From Entonaema liquescens (taxonomy: Eukaryota > Ascomycota > Sordariomycetes > Xylariales > Xylariaceae): a DNA stretch of 64,000 nt. Under the pieces are notes generated by a model. The model had not been told where the DNA came from and ran no database searches. It worked only from the letters and a program-made list of their open reading frames with translations. A program made the translations under genes and the position numbers. The stretch spans positions 558,001 through 622,000 of the forward strand of contig CADCSX010000009.1 of assembly GCA_902805475.1 (NCBI GenBank). The letters run 5' to 3'. Positions 45,244-56,790 of this stretch are shown one piece after another. Numbering within the stretch: the first letter of the stretch is position 1; every line of letters begins with the position of its first letter.

Positions 45244-45695
45244 ATGTCTAAGAAGGAAAGCACGAGTCAGCAGGTCAATGTTAATGTTGTTCAGGATGAC
45301 GATGAACCGGATGAGTGGTAGGTGTTGCCAGGAATCGGCTGTTAATAATTGTCAACCTTCTTTGACTAATACTCTTTTTCATACGATACAATAGGGATAA
45401 GAGGATATTTAGTACGGGGTGTGCAGGTAAATAGGTTTAGAAATATTTGGATACCTGGGTATTAAAATACTGACTGAGCTTAGACGAAAATGCCAAGTTG
45501 ACCGACTGCTACTATGAAAAGAAGGACTGGCGAGCTTGTAAAAAAGAGGTATGTAAATAGTTGGAAGATTGCTCCTTTAAGGATTGCTTTTCACGGTAAT
45601 TTGCTGACGGACTTCGCCAATGACAGATGGAGATTTTCAAGGCTTGCTGGAAGAAGCATAATAATGACCAGAGGACATCGATGAAAGATGCATGA
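45244..45695 (+). CDS. COA4: COA4/CMC3-like twin CX9C cytochrome c oxidase assembly factor
   Basis: A small intermembrane-space CHCH protein needed for cytochrome oxidase assembly. It is hidden in four short exons: 45244-45317, 45395-45426, 45484-45548 and 45627-45695; introns are 77, 57 and 78 nt. Phases agree and the product has 79 residues. The twin CX9C motif is complete: 'GCADENAKLTDC' and 'ACKKEMEIFKAC', with the conserved 'WDKRIFSTGC' and 'KKDWRAC' context of COA4. The N-terminus is acidic and polar. No single exon is long enough to stand out as an ORF. It is divergent from BPL1. Confidence 0.9.
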
Positions 45696-46212
45696 CTGCT
45701 AAAGTCGAGTTACTGAGCTACTATCTGAATAAGTCAAGGGGAAGTAAGTCCTATTTGTGAGAATACGAAGAAGGATAGAACTAGAGAGTTTGAGGTATTA
45801 ATAATACACTAATCCCGCTCCTAAACGTTGAACCATAATAGAAACTGGTTGATGTTGTATATAAGAACTAGTATATAAGAATTGTTTAACGCTGGCTGTG
45901 CTGTTTCGCTTCGCTACCTAAATTGCAGCAAGCCCATAGGTCCTTAAGAGCAACTAATTCAATGCAAGGTCAATCGACTATCGATAAGCACCCGTTCCCC
46001 GGTTTTATGTAGTTCAGGTGAAGAAAACCCACACTTCTACTGCCACTGCATGGGCGATAACACAAGCAATTGATTGCAACGCCTAAAAATTTACGACGTC
46101 CTTATCAAACATTACCTACTCCCCTCCGCCCCTCTTCCGATTTTCCTTTTTTTATGTTGTACAATTTACAGACCACAAACCCAAACAACCACCCCACTCT
46201 CTCACAATCACA
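45696..46212. other. Intergenic
   Basis: About 500 bases between COA4 and MGM101 (same strand), including the MGM101 promoter. A direct repeat 'actagtatataagaa' / 'tatataagaactag' is near 45857-45885. Confidence 0.4.
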
Positions 46213-47170
46213 ATGGCCTCAAGAACGTTAGCGCCTATGCGCTCCGTGGCCAGACGGGCACGCACAATAGCGATTCCCCAAGCTCAGACTCAGCCGTATA
46301 TTCGGACATTTATCAGCACGACCAAAGCCAAAGGGGCAGTCCCCTCCAAACCTTCTGCTACGACGACGAGCAGCTCAACAGCAACACCATCTTCCACCAC
46401 AGCCACGACACCACCCGCCACGGGATCACGCACCCCTATCCCCGCCGTCTCCGGCGCGCCCCTCCCCGACGCAACAGGCGGCGAGGATTCCACCACGGGC
46501 GGCCCCATCGACTGGACGCAGTCGTACCACGGCCTCGGCACCTCGGCCTTCTCCCCCGAGACCGCCGCCGTCCTGCAGGCCCGCCTGCACCCCGACGACA
46601 TCGAGGTCAAGCCCGACGGCATCATCTACCTGCCCGAGATCAAGTACCGCCGCATCCTCAACGCCGCCTTCGGCCCCGGCGGCTGGGGCCTCGCCCCCCG
46701 CGGCCAGCTCATGGTCCACGAGAAGCTGGTTACGCGCGAGTACGCGCTCGTCGTGCACGGGCGGTGAGTTTTTTTTCCTTCCTTCCTTTCTTTTTCTTTT
46801 CTTCGTTGCAGGTTATGTTTATGGAAGGAAAAGAAGAAGAAAAAAAGAAGAAGAAAAAAAAGGAGAAGAAGAAGAAGAAGAAGAAGAATGCTAACAGTTA
46901 AATAGATTCGTAGCTCAGGCCCGAGGCGAGATGCAGTACTTCACCGAAGAAGGCGTCTCGACGGCGGCCGAAGGGTGTAAATCCAACGCGCTGATGCGGT
47001 GCTGCAAGGACCTGGGTATTGCGTCGGAGTTATGGGACCCGCGGTTCATCCGCAAGTTCATGAAGGAGCACGCCCAGCAGGTTTGGGTCGAGCACGTCAC
47101 CACCAAGAAGAGGAAGCAGATCTGGCTTCGCAAGGACGACGAGGTCCGCTATCCGTTCAAGAAAACGTAG
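46213..47170 (+). CDS. MGM101: MGM101, mitochondrial genome maintenance protein
   Basis: A mitochondrial nucleoid single-strand-annealing protein related to Rad52 and needed for mtDNA recombination and repair. Exons 46213-46763 and 46906-47170 surround a 142-nt intron (gtgagt donor, gctaac branch) and give 271 residues. The N-terminus is an Arg-rich mitochondrial presequence, then a Thr/Ser/Pro-rich linker. The conserved core begins near residue 97: '[17 protein letters not shown]', '[25 protein letters not shown]', and in exon 2 '[20 protein letters not shown]', '[20 protein letters not shown]' and the basic end '[18 protein letters not shown]'. Exon 1 is strikingly GC-rich, which makes long false frames on both strands. 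Confidence 0.96.
46775..46889 (+). repeat. Pyrimidine then polypurine tract inside the MGM101 intron
   Basis: Within the intron, a T/C tract (46771-46803) is followed by an almost pure A/G tract (46821-46889). The second part is (aag)n-like. Mirror-type purine tracts of this kind can form triplex DNA. It keeps the preceding plus-strand frame open artificially. Confidence 0.7.
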
Positions 47171-47689
47171 TAGTTCGGTGAAACTGCTACGGGTGTATCC
47201 TAATATAAGATGGTGTGCAACGTCCGGGGATTGAAGTTCTATTTGATGGGGAACGCTGTACGATATCGGGAGGTGGGAAATATACCCCGAAGAATTCTAC
47301 ACTCCAGACACGGGCAGGGGACTGACCAAAACAGTCCTTTGCCCCGAGCTAGCAAGTGCATATATGGCTCTACAATGTCACGTATATCAAAACTTTTCAT
47401 GAATAGACGGTTGGCAACGAATATAATGATAAAAGCCGGATATACACACCATGTGGCTCTCAGCTCCAGAGCCTATGCTCCGAGTAGGAGTGGAATCCTA
47501 CGCTCTAATTCCTTGTTCAACCGTGTCTACCCATCTTTCCTAGTATGCGGACCGGTCCCGAACCCAACCAATAACTCCGTGCGGTTAAATACGATTGTCG
47601 TAGGTGTAACTTTACCTACTTCTGGACTCCAGAGCTATGCCCAGTTTCTGGCTGATTAGTCTGCTCTCCAGTACCAACTGTGCCCCAAC
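47171..47689. other. Intergenic, convergent 3' ends
   Basis: Between MGM101 (+) and YOP1 (-). A 149-codon plus-strand ORF at 47210-47659 has no motif and lies in the expected 3' UTR; judged noncoding. Confidence 0.4.
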
Positions 47690-48757
47690 CTAGGAAGCTC
47701 CAGCCGCTTCTTCCAGCACCGGGAATTTCTTCACCCCGGGGCCTCTTCTACGTAGATGATTGTCGTCCTCAGCGCCGCTCTCAGCGTCGATTTTCTCAAA
47801 GTCGACTTCACTACGGCTCTTACTTAGTCCGCTCCACACGCTGTGACCACTCGGTGGTCGCGAACTTCCTTCTTGTCCGTCTAAGTTCATGCTGCCCGCT
47901 CTTTACGCTCCTCCTCGGACAACTGTAGTTGTTTTGCCTCCTTGTCCAGCGCACCCATCATGAGCGCCAGTCTCTCCCTCTGGGCGGTGATAAACGTCAT
48001 TTTCTCCTCTGCGCCGCCAAAGTTCCCGGGGATTAGACTCGTGGCAGACAATGTATCGGCTCTGGCCGGCATCGTTGAACCACCGGGAGTTCTGGCGCCG
48101 GCAGCATTGCCGACCGCGTTGGCTAGCAGATTAAAGAAGTCCTGACCCGTGGTGCCAGTGTTATTGGCGGCCCACCGAGCGGCCGGCACGCTAAACCTAG
48201 CAAGCAACGCCTGGGTGTATCCCTGTGGCGCCGCAGCGGCCTTCGTTTCTTCCGGCTCCACCTCCTGCGGTGGCATACCCAGAACCTGTGTGCGGAGCAA
48301 GTCGATAGCGCGCTTTATGTAAGCGATACCCGCGGCCTTGAGCCTATCGTGAGAGCTAGCAATGAATTCTTCGATAGCGGCCTCATTCTCTTCGAGGTAC
48401 GGGTGGAGGTATGTCTCGTAAAGCACACGGGCGCCTTGGGTCTGAGGAAGGACGAGGTATAGCAAGAAGAAGAGCCGCATGTACGAGTAGAAGGGGACCC
48501 AATAAAGGATGAACTCGAGCCAGGACTCAACGAGCAGAGCACAGGAGAGGACGGACCAGTACATCAGCCATGGTGTTAGCTGTGCGGGGTCGGAGGTCTT
48601 GAGCGCTTTGTAAGAGGCGAAGAGGGGAAAGAGGAAAGATGCTATAGAGCTGTTGTTGGGTTAGGCGTCAAGGGTTAGCGACGGTGTTTTGTACTATCTC
48701 TAGGGAGCTTTGGAAGTGTCGGACATACGAGAGGAGCTTTGGGATGAGATCAAACAT
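47690..48757 (-). CDS. YOP1: YOP1/REEP (TB2/DP1/HVA22) family ER-shaping protein, with a frame break near its C-terminus
   Basis: A reticulon-like protein that curves tubular ER membranes. Exon 1 (48729-48757, 'FDLIPKLLS') and exon 2 (from 48649) join across a 79-nt intron in phase. The TB2/DP1 core has its hairpin membrane segments: 'SIASFLFPLFASYKALK', 'WLMYWSVLSCALLVESW', 'WVPFYSYMRLFFLLYLVLPQ', then 'GARVLYETYLHPYLEE'. A long Ala/Glu-rich cytosolic tail follows. The frame ends at 47887, but a tail with coding character continues in the neighbouring frame to 47690 ('SGLSKSRSEVDFEKIDAES'), similar to tails I recall in filamentous-fungal homologues. One missing base near 47890-47897, possibly in a G run, would unite them into 329 residues. 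If real, the break only trims the disordered end. Confidence 0.87.
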
Positions 48758-50956
48758 GGTGAAGCTTTTACACGAATGAGTAAGATATGATAAGTCACCA
48801 ATCTTTTGTATTTTTCTGTTTCTGGGCCTTTCAACTCAAGATTAGAAGGTATTTATTCGAGGCGAGACCAAGTGGAAGTGAGCTGTAGTCGGGTTCGTTT
48901 AGGTAGAAACAATCAATCCAACTAAAAAGGTACGTAGCTCTAAGATGATGGCGCAAAGAAAGGTGAGACAAAGAAAGATCCGGAATATCTCCAAAGACGT
49001 TTTGGAGAAGATTCCTTAAGAAGGGGAAAGAGGATAAGGTAAGGTTATGTAGGTATTCGCAAATGTTGGCGTTGTTACGTTCACCTAACCTAAGAACTTC
49101 AAGAACCAGGAATTTCGAAGATGTGAATGCAAATGTAAATCGTAAATGCGAGTAAGTTTAAGTTAGAGGTGCTAAGGCCGGTAAATGACGACCGAGAGAG
49201 ATCACGGCAAATGACCCCGCCAGACGTCACAAGCAGCGTAGAGTAATCACCTGCACCACGCCGCTCCTTACTCCTGGAGGGCAGATAGGAGGGCAGATAG
49301 GAGGGCAGATAGGCGTTGGTGCCTTATTTAGTCGCGCGGGGCTTGCGGGGAGCTAAGACTCGATCGGGTGTCGGGGGGTAGGGGGGTGCTGAAATAGCGG
49401 AGCCTTGTCACTGAGAGTGTACCGCTATTATTAACTATTATTAGCCCGCGAACCTCTAAGCTAGCCCTTAGGCCGTGCGCAACCGTATAACTCTATTCAG
49501 CTCGAGCCACCTCAGGGTGAATATATACCTATACATAGCACATGTAGTACTCAAAGGAGAAAGTACAAAGTACACAGGTATTGCAGTTGACTTACATGCG
49601 ACTGACTTGGTAAGGTATCGTCGGAATTGTTTTCGGGCAAAATTTGTGACAGAATCTGAAATCCAATACGATGTCTGATGAAATCATATGAGGCCATTCT
49701 ATGCGATTTAATATACCCCCAAGTCTTTCACGGACACGTTGCAGATTCGGACTCATACTTCCTTGTTTGTGCTGGTCCTCACTGCTTTTATGACACGCGT
49801 TCCTGAGACTTTCTGTCTGCCTAACTTATCTTACATCGGATGAATTGTTAACACGTTTCCATATCATCATGCTGTTTTTGATTAATCAGACGATCTGTTC
49901 GAATACACATGGGTAGTTATAAAATCTGCCTAGTTGCTCTCTATCTTTGGTTGGTATTGGAGCTCGATGACGGAATTACTAGTGTCAGGGGGGTGGTGAG
50001 AGAACCGATGTCGAATGCTGGTAATGAAGACTATTCTCTATTGCTTGATAGATACGCTGATAGGCTGGTTAAAAATATTTTTTTTTCTCTATGAAAAGTG
50101 ACATACTAGAGCTATACTCATTGCTGGCACAATCAGCAACTCTACTATTATAACTACTGCTGGAATAGAATTGTTCACCCGCACCCCCTAAATGGAACCG
50201 AATTGATACCTGAAACTAGCATATGTACCTAGATTACAATTCTATACCTATTATAGTCTATAGGTACCAAGGTAGTTAGGGCCCTAGGCTCTATCTTCGG
50301 GGGGCAAATGATAGAAGAACCCTCAAGGGAAAAAGGCACCGTGACTCAAAGCTTTTCTATTTCCATTTGTATTTCCATATTACGCTTCATATGAATGGTT
50401 CATCAGTTCTGGATTGAAATACTTCCGTGTTATTGAATGCTGTGTCATTCAATAAAAACACCTAAGGCATATCCTAGATGTCCGCCTGAGGACAATTACT
50501 AACACCTTTTCCACTTATATCTTCTGCCGTAACTTCTGCATTAAATACTAGTCACTCAAGTGCATATACCGATTTAGATAGTTTGAAGTTTCCATGAGTT
50601 TTTAAAACTTAATGCTCTTAAGTAAAAGCTAGGTACCTCTGTGTGTATTACTATAGTTAGACAATATTAAACTCTGTCCTGTGCACAATGTGAAATGAAC
50701 AGGCCTTATCTCATATGGAGTAATTATGATCACCTCACGAGTTAAAATCAATATATTTTTCTTCCAGATAGGGCTTTTATTGGTTTTATTCTATACTGAA
50801 TAGATGAAGTCATTTCAACGTTCGTCTAGAACGGATTTGGAGAACATAATGTCCGATTGTGCTATCCCCTATCCCCTATTCCCTTATCCATTCCCATATC
50901 CCAGTCCCATATCTCAGCCCATAACTGATCATTCAAGTCATTATTTCTCAAATATA
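48758..50956. other. Gene-poor region
   Basis: About 2.2 kb. The first part is the YOP1 promoter. A 12-base tandem repeat is at 49276-49312. The remainder is AT-rich with short ORFs and no motif. Confidence 0.4.
49276..49312. repeat. Tandem repeat (ggagggcagata)3
   Basis: Three perfect copies of a 12-base unit. Confidence 0.85.
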
Positions 50957-51272
50957 TCATTTGCCATTTCCGGGGTCGTTGAACGAGAAGAAGTCTGGAG
51001 GTGACACGTAGGCCCCTGAGCCACCTCCCTGGCCCGTTGAGCCCCCTTGGTTTGGGGATTGGTCCTTGTTTGGGTCCTAATTCTTGTAAGCCTCTGGGCT
51101 GTACTTGTGCTAGATGGATAATATACCTTTGACTTCTTCTTATCTCCCTTGGGGGGTTTCTTGGAGTGACCATTGTTGTCTTGATAGCGGTTAGCATTTC
51201 GTTCTCTTCACATTATGACCTTTTCTCTGAGGGCTTACTTGATGATCCACTTGCAGAGTCTCCGAAAGCCAT
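50957..51272 (-). CDS. Small low-complexity protein in three exons (predicted, 68 aa)
   Basis: A gene model found by reading across splice sites. Exon 1 is 51239-51272 ('MAFGDSASGSS'). A 59-nt intron has a gtaagc donor and a gctaac branch. Exon 2 is 51127-51179 ('GHSKKPPKGDKKKSK'). A 50-nt intron follows, and exon 3 (50957-51076) carries 'NQGGSTGQGGGSGAYVSPPD' and ends 'FFSFNDPGNGK'. All three phases agree. The protein is Lys-rich in the middle and Gly/Ser/Pro-rich later, so it is probably disordered. An in-frame ATG upstream could add about 30 residues. There is no recognised homologue and no signal peptide. The concordance of two consensus introns with an open frame is the reason for calling it. 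Confidence 0.5.
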
Positions 51273-53877
51273 GTTTTCAAAGTTCGTTAAATTTTTTCTT
51301 GATATATGTTGATGGGAAGCTGTTGTTGGTGAGCAGGTTGATTCTGCTCTTTCATTCATCTTCGAACGATTCCCTGCTTATATAGAATGGCATGCCTCGC
51401 CTCCCCTATGTCCAAAGCATATTCTCATCTTTTTACGTGCCTCTATTTCGATCTACGGAGCAGTCGAGTGCCTCAGCTCTGTGCTATTCTCTCGTGATGG
51501 TCGTACATGTGCCTATCAGCTCGCAAAATGGATCTACTGTCTAGTTTGGGGCTTGAGGTCATTGTGAAAATCCCACGTTAATAAAGTTGAGTCAACCTGT
51601 GCCATCGTCATCTCCGCTAATTGCACGTGAGTATCGTGAAATGATATCCATATGTGGAAAGTTACTTGTTAAAATCCCCCCGACTACCTAGATCCGGCCG
51701 TTCTCGGGATCGCAATCTCGAATCCTTAATATCGGTTGCCGTAATGTATGCCTCCCGGCATTTGATACTAGTCGGCACTGAGCCGCATGCGTCATGACCA
51801 ATGCAGATCTGGGAAGCGTTGCTTAAACTAAATTGAGACGGATTGTCCGAAAAAAGCTTGATATGCAATGCTACGGCGTCGTTCCTTAGGGCTGGCGTTA
51901 CCTACCTGCCAGCCCTACCGACGACTGAGCCGCTTCCATATGTCAATGCGTCGTATTGTGGGATGCCTAGATAAAGTATCTACATATTGAAGTAGGTGCA
52001 CGCTCCTCTGCGCCAGCAAATCGGGTCAACTAAAGCCTGACAGCCGTGAGGTCAGGCCGCGGCGCATGCCACACTTGACCTATTACCCCCTTCGGCGTAT
52101 CTTATGGGATGATATGGGTTCTACTACGTCTGTCCTTTGATTCAACCGGCTACTATGAACTGAGAATGCCTCATCCTTTGTGTAAAAGACATTAGCCTGT
52201 GTATGGGACATGGAAAAGGTAGTTATTGTGAGCCTGTTTATTACATGTTATTTTTTAATCCTTTTTTATGTATATATTCTGCTTCGGTCCCGTACTTCAT
52301 CCAGCTTAACAAAGTATGCGGGATTGGGACTTCGTATGCTGTACCGGGAAAGAAAACAATTCGGATGCTGGATCGGGCCGTTAAAAGTTCCAGTTGTAAA
52401 TTATGTCCCCGAGGGCGTTAACAGTTCGATTATATATTACACTCTTGTTACCATGCCTCACGGGAACATCCGGGGTCATCAAACCCCATTTACAATCGAC
52501 CGGGGAAGGCTGGGATGGGCTAAAGAGATACATCTAGCTGACATTGACTTATGTACATCCGGAAAGTGTCAAAAGGAATCATGTGGACTTATGCGCTTGT
52601 GTGGCTGAGGCACATATAAATTCCTCACGACCTGCAGCTTGTCTGCATCTCGACCTCTTTCATGGCTTCTGACAGGCCGACGGGTCCCGCCCAATGCAAC
52701 CATAAAATCAGGCCGTGCAGACTAATATATATTCCTATAAGTTCCTGTACCACCCACCCATTCCAACGCGCTTACGATATTATCTGCTGAGTGAATCTGA
52801 GTGAATCCAAAAACCTGGGAATCTTCATGTGATACCGGCTCCGTGGAGTGTTGCACCGTCGGCATCCGGATCTCGAACTACCCGGAAGGAAGTATCAGGT
52901 CTCCAGTTCGGTCGGATTTGTCGGATTTGTAGCGCCTGCTGATCAGGGGAACCCGATCTCCCGAACCACTGGTTCGGCAATAGCAAGTCACCTGATTCAT
53001 TCAACTGTCTTCCTCTTCTTTTAAAGCTGTGCCTCTTGGGGCTGTGCACCATAACTTTTTTAACTATTATATCATTCCTCGATGGATCTAGCTTAGTCAC
53101 AGCGCATTTGGCAAATTAAAATACCTAAACAGTTTTGGAGAGAGCAGTTCAGGGGTTTAAGATGCCGGGATGGCACAATTAATGTCATAGTTAATATAAA
53201 AGAGAAATTGGGAGAGCCGATTCGATGAAGCTAACTTAGGTCGGTAGAAAGAATGCAACCGGATGCCGGATGTTAACCTACCCAGGTAGGTAGGTGAGGT
53301 ATGGATTGCACTTTGGAAATCTTAAGCGTTGCCTCATCAGTAACGGCAATAACGGAGAGGATGGGCGAGAAATTTGGGGCGAAAAAAGATTCCGGTATTC
53401 GTATTGGGAATAAAATCTTACTTTCGTGTTGCCAAGATCAACAGACCTCGGCTTTAGCTTGTAGTCGCTCAACTCAGGTATACGCTACAGCATTTGGGAC
53501 CTAGTGTATGAAATAGGGCTTGAAAATACCATCATCAACATGCGCCGTAGCGCCCGGGCAAGGCACATTCAGGGACCGAACCGATAGAAATCCACTTATC
53601 TCCATCGTCCAGTGCAATGGTTATCCGGAGAGTATGCTTGGCAACAAGTAGGCAATCTGCTAATGGAGAATACGGGGCTCTATAACCAGGACTAATACGC
53701 TCTTCCTTCAGCCGCAGTGGGTCGAGGAGAAATCGCAGGTTAGAACAAGGAACCGAGGGGGGGATAGGCAGAATGGACTGGTAGATAAGAAATCAATTAG
53801 AAGAATGTCTTCATTTCATTTTCTGATTCGTGCAATACTCGCTGAGAAATTATCCCTTGGGGTTTGGAAATAGGAAA
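51273..53877. other. Gene-poor region
   Basis: About 2.6 kb without a confident gene apart from the weak ORF at 52210. GGTAGG motifs are near 53283-53297. The last 100 bases lead into the Cys-rich protein gene. Confidence 0.35.
52210..52608 (+). CDS. Possible orphan membrane protein, 132 aa
   Basis: An uninterrupted frame with one strong N-terminal hydrophobic helix (about residues 4-27) followed by Arg-rich residues, a mostly polar region and a Cys-containing end ('CTSGKCQKESCG'). The layout suits a type II or tail-out small membrane protein, but there is no homologue I know and no supporting splice signal. It may be a chance ORF. Confidence 0.25.
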   Translation: MEKVVIVSLFITCYFLILFYVYILLRSRTSSSLTKYAGLGLRMLYRERKQFGCWIGPLKVPVVNYVPEGVNSSIIYYTLVTMPHGNIRGHQTPFTIDRGRLGWAKEIHLADIDLCTSGKCQKESCGLMRLCG

Positions 53878-55026
53878 ATGGTGTTCCCTCTATTACCATT
53901 ATCATTTTTGTTTAACGCCGCCTTGACCAGCGCTGCGCAAGTCGGCTATTTTAACTCGGAATCTTGCATTGATCCATCGGGTTTGGAGCAATGTTACGCA
54001 GAAGCAGATGCGACATTGTCTGACTGCGTGAACGATCATTGCAAGGACCAGAATATAGACTGTATCAATGTCTGTCAATGTATAAGTGTGGAGCATCAGA
54101 TAGATTGCGCCGGCCGACACTGCTGGAACCAGGTAAGCTGGCCTTGACCATGGGAAGATATGAGACCTGGCTGAGAAGTTATTGCAGGTATATAGCTGCG
54201 AATATCAGCAGACTGCTGGTGATATAGGAACTTACTGCTTAGATCCCGAATTAGAATCGATTCCGTTCTATCCGCCTCCCGATAATGCTCCTGGTTCTTG
54301 CTCTTGCAATATGGGCAAACTTCTCGTTTCGCTATATACGACATCCTCCGAGACCGAAAGTTGTGGGGCGAATGGTGAAGAAATCGCCAGTCAGCTAACT
54401 ACGAACGAGGAGTTCGAGAACTTCCCTCGAGCGTGTATCTGCTGTTCCCAAAGCGGTATGCTCTCGGCGTGAGTGCTACCATTTTCTTTCACCCCTGCCT
54501 AAACTCAACCTCGAATAAGAGACAACGCCGTATACTAACATGGGCAAGTTTCTCCGAGATCTGTCCTAATACCGATCCGTCACTCCTTGGTATCGATGAA
54601 GCATACAATTCTCTCGTAGCCACTGACGAGAATTGGCCAATGTGTGGCACGTACATGGATTATTATCCTTGTGATAGCAAATTGGGTTATACGCCGCCTA
54701 GCGATGGTGACTCTGCCGTCTTCTATGAGCCCGGGAAATTCCCGCCTAATGGAACAGCCACCCTCTCTAATATTGCCGGCGGCATCACCAGTCCAGTGAG
54801 TGGAGCGACGTACGCGTGGACATATAAGGGAATTGAACGAACCGTGACGGTAGTAAGTGCAGACGCACAACCCACGGATGTGGCAGGTACCAGCGACGAA
54901 GACAAGGGAGGTGATGGGAGTGGCAGTGCAGACACCGAGAATAAGAAAAATATAGCTCCTTCAGCAATGTCTGGGTTGCTGCCTAAGGTCTGCGGGTTAG
55001 TTTTGTTACTGATCGCAATCCTTTGA
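53878..55026 (+). CDS. Secreted, GPI-anchored cysteine-rich protein
   Basis: Three exons (53878-54132, 54188-54468, 54549-55026) with 55- and 80-nt introns in phase; 337 residues. The N-terminal signal peptide ('VFPLLPLSFLFNAALTSAAQ') is the reason to start at 53878 and not at the upstream ATG. The ectodomain is Cys-rich with regular spacing ('CYAEADATLSDCVNDHCKD', 'CINVCQC', 'CSCNMGKLL', 'ACICCSQSG', 'ICPNTDPSLLG'). It ends in a Ser/Gly/Asp-rich stretch and a hydrophobic tail ('LLPKVCGLVLLLIAIL') typical of a GPI-attachment signal. It would be a cell-wall or plasma-membrane surface protein; its function is unknown. The 'CPNTDP' motif near the third exon start recurs in uncharacterised fungal surface proteins. 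Confidence 0.75.
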
Positions 55027-56790
55027 TTATGCTATGAACATTGACTATTCGGAATACATTTCTCAGCCTCGATTTGATATCTTCAGAGGTCGTACCTATG
55101 TCCACTATGATCATCTGACTCATAATGGTGATGCGTCGGCCCCAGGGTTGAGAAGAGATGAAGAAGACCGTCGACTGCGATATGACTAGGTCACTAGCCA
55201 ATCGGAGTATAATTATTTATACTTATCACCAAGCAGAGAAGGTTAATGAGGCCATTCGATAGACTTACCTACGATGAAACGAGATATGCATAGTTTGTTC
55301 GAGGTATGAATAGAATCGACATCACGTTGTAGTTCATGTATAATAGAACCACAAACCAGATCTTACATAAGGTCGCAACAAGTAGCTGAGACCGGTAAAA
55401 CGTGTTCTCGTATCCATAATTAACCCATTATTTCCTCCCGAAACCCCGTCTCCCTTCGTTTTGTGTACGGGAGAATGACAAGTTAATTTCTTACATCTAA
55501 GCCGTACCCTATGCGACGGAGCCACCTCCAAACTATTTAGTCCCTGGATATCTACCCATTAACCTTTTGGTATATCAATGAAAAAAAAGCCTCGAGAGGC
55601 GCAAAAATGTGTTTTGCCTCATTAATCCTTTGTAAAGCGGTGTGGTGTGTCAAGCCACATAGGTTATATTGGAGTGGCCGTTTTCCCGACCTTTGGTCGA
55701 TTAAGGGTTGACCGCATATGCTGATACAGAGAATGGGTGGCTCAGAGTAAAAATAGCAGATTATAATAGCAAACTCCGCGGGGCTCATTACCAGGGAATA
55801 AACAAGAGTTATGAGGTTCATGCGATCCTCATCGTCTCATCAGTATGGCGCAAACATTGTTTTACGATATACTTAGAGTATAAGTTCTACAACCCTAATT
55901 ATGACTTGTAACTATTCAATATATAGTCATAAACAATGAACGGTGAATTGAAGTTACGTAATTACATAGGGAATATTTATTTCTTGTGTCAGTAAATTGT
56001 ACATTATGGTATCGCCGCTGCATAGAACTACTGAAGTAACTTCGTCATGAACTAGGCAGCTTGCATCGTATCTCTTGGACGAAGGGGATATGTAGAATAC
56101 CTAGTTCTAGTATCTTATTAGATAACTCTACATGCCTAATAGACGCAAACGTTCTCATTGTCTTAGATGAAGGGGCTTTTACATATGATGTAGCGGCCAC
56201 ACAACGAGATATATAGATAAAAACTACTTTGGCAAGTTAGCGTAGGGTTATATTAGTTGTAGAATCTATTAGCTTCGAAGATTTGCTATAACGTGATAGT
56301 TGGCGAGTATAGCTAAAGATACTCCGAGAAAGTAGAATTATAATATAGTAACGGTAATCCAATCAGAGTAGACTATAGAAGTATAACTTAGTAATTGCCG
56401 ATGATATCTCCATCCTAAAGTCATGTCAGTACCTAGCTTCAGACTAACGCATAACCTGGACGGCGATCTACCATTTAAACCCTTCCTTCGGGATTCGAGT
56501 AAGCATATCTGAGGAGCCGGATTTAAATATCATTGTCATGAGACTGCGCGATTCTGCCGCCAGTTGCATACCCCGCACGATTCCTTGTTCGCGATTGTGA
56601 CCTACCCTCGGCAGGTATCTGATTCGATTGAGTGTCGAGATTGGCCTATTTAAGTTTCAAATACTTCCTGTCGCGATATTGCTCTCTTGGCCCTGTACCT
56701 GACTTGGGGTCTTGGGTCTGTAGGTGTAATATATATAATTCGATTACGCAAAGAAACCTACCTACCTTACCTAGCAATAACACCGACAAC
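55027..56790. other. Intergenic
   Basis: About 1.8 kb with no supported gene; AT-rich in the middle. GGTAGG/CCTACC motifs sit directly upstream of the dioxygenase start (56757-56775). Confidence 0.4.

Noticed and set aside
46290..46758. Long minus-strand ORFs opposite MGM101 exon 1
   Set aside because: They arise from the high GC3 of the MGM101 coding strand and have no domain-like sequence.
47210..47659. 149-codon plus-strand ORF downstream of MGM101
   Set aside because: It is in the expected 3' UTR, has no motif and no splice or start context.
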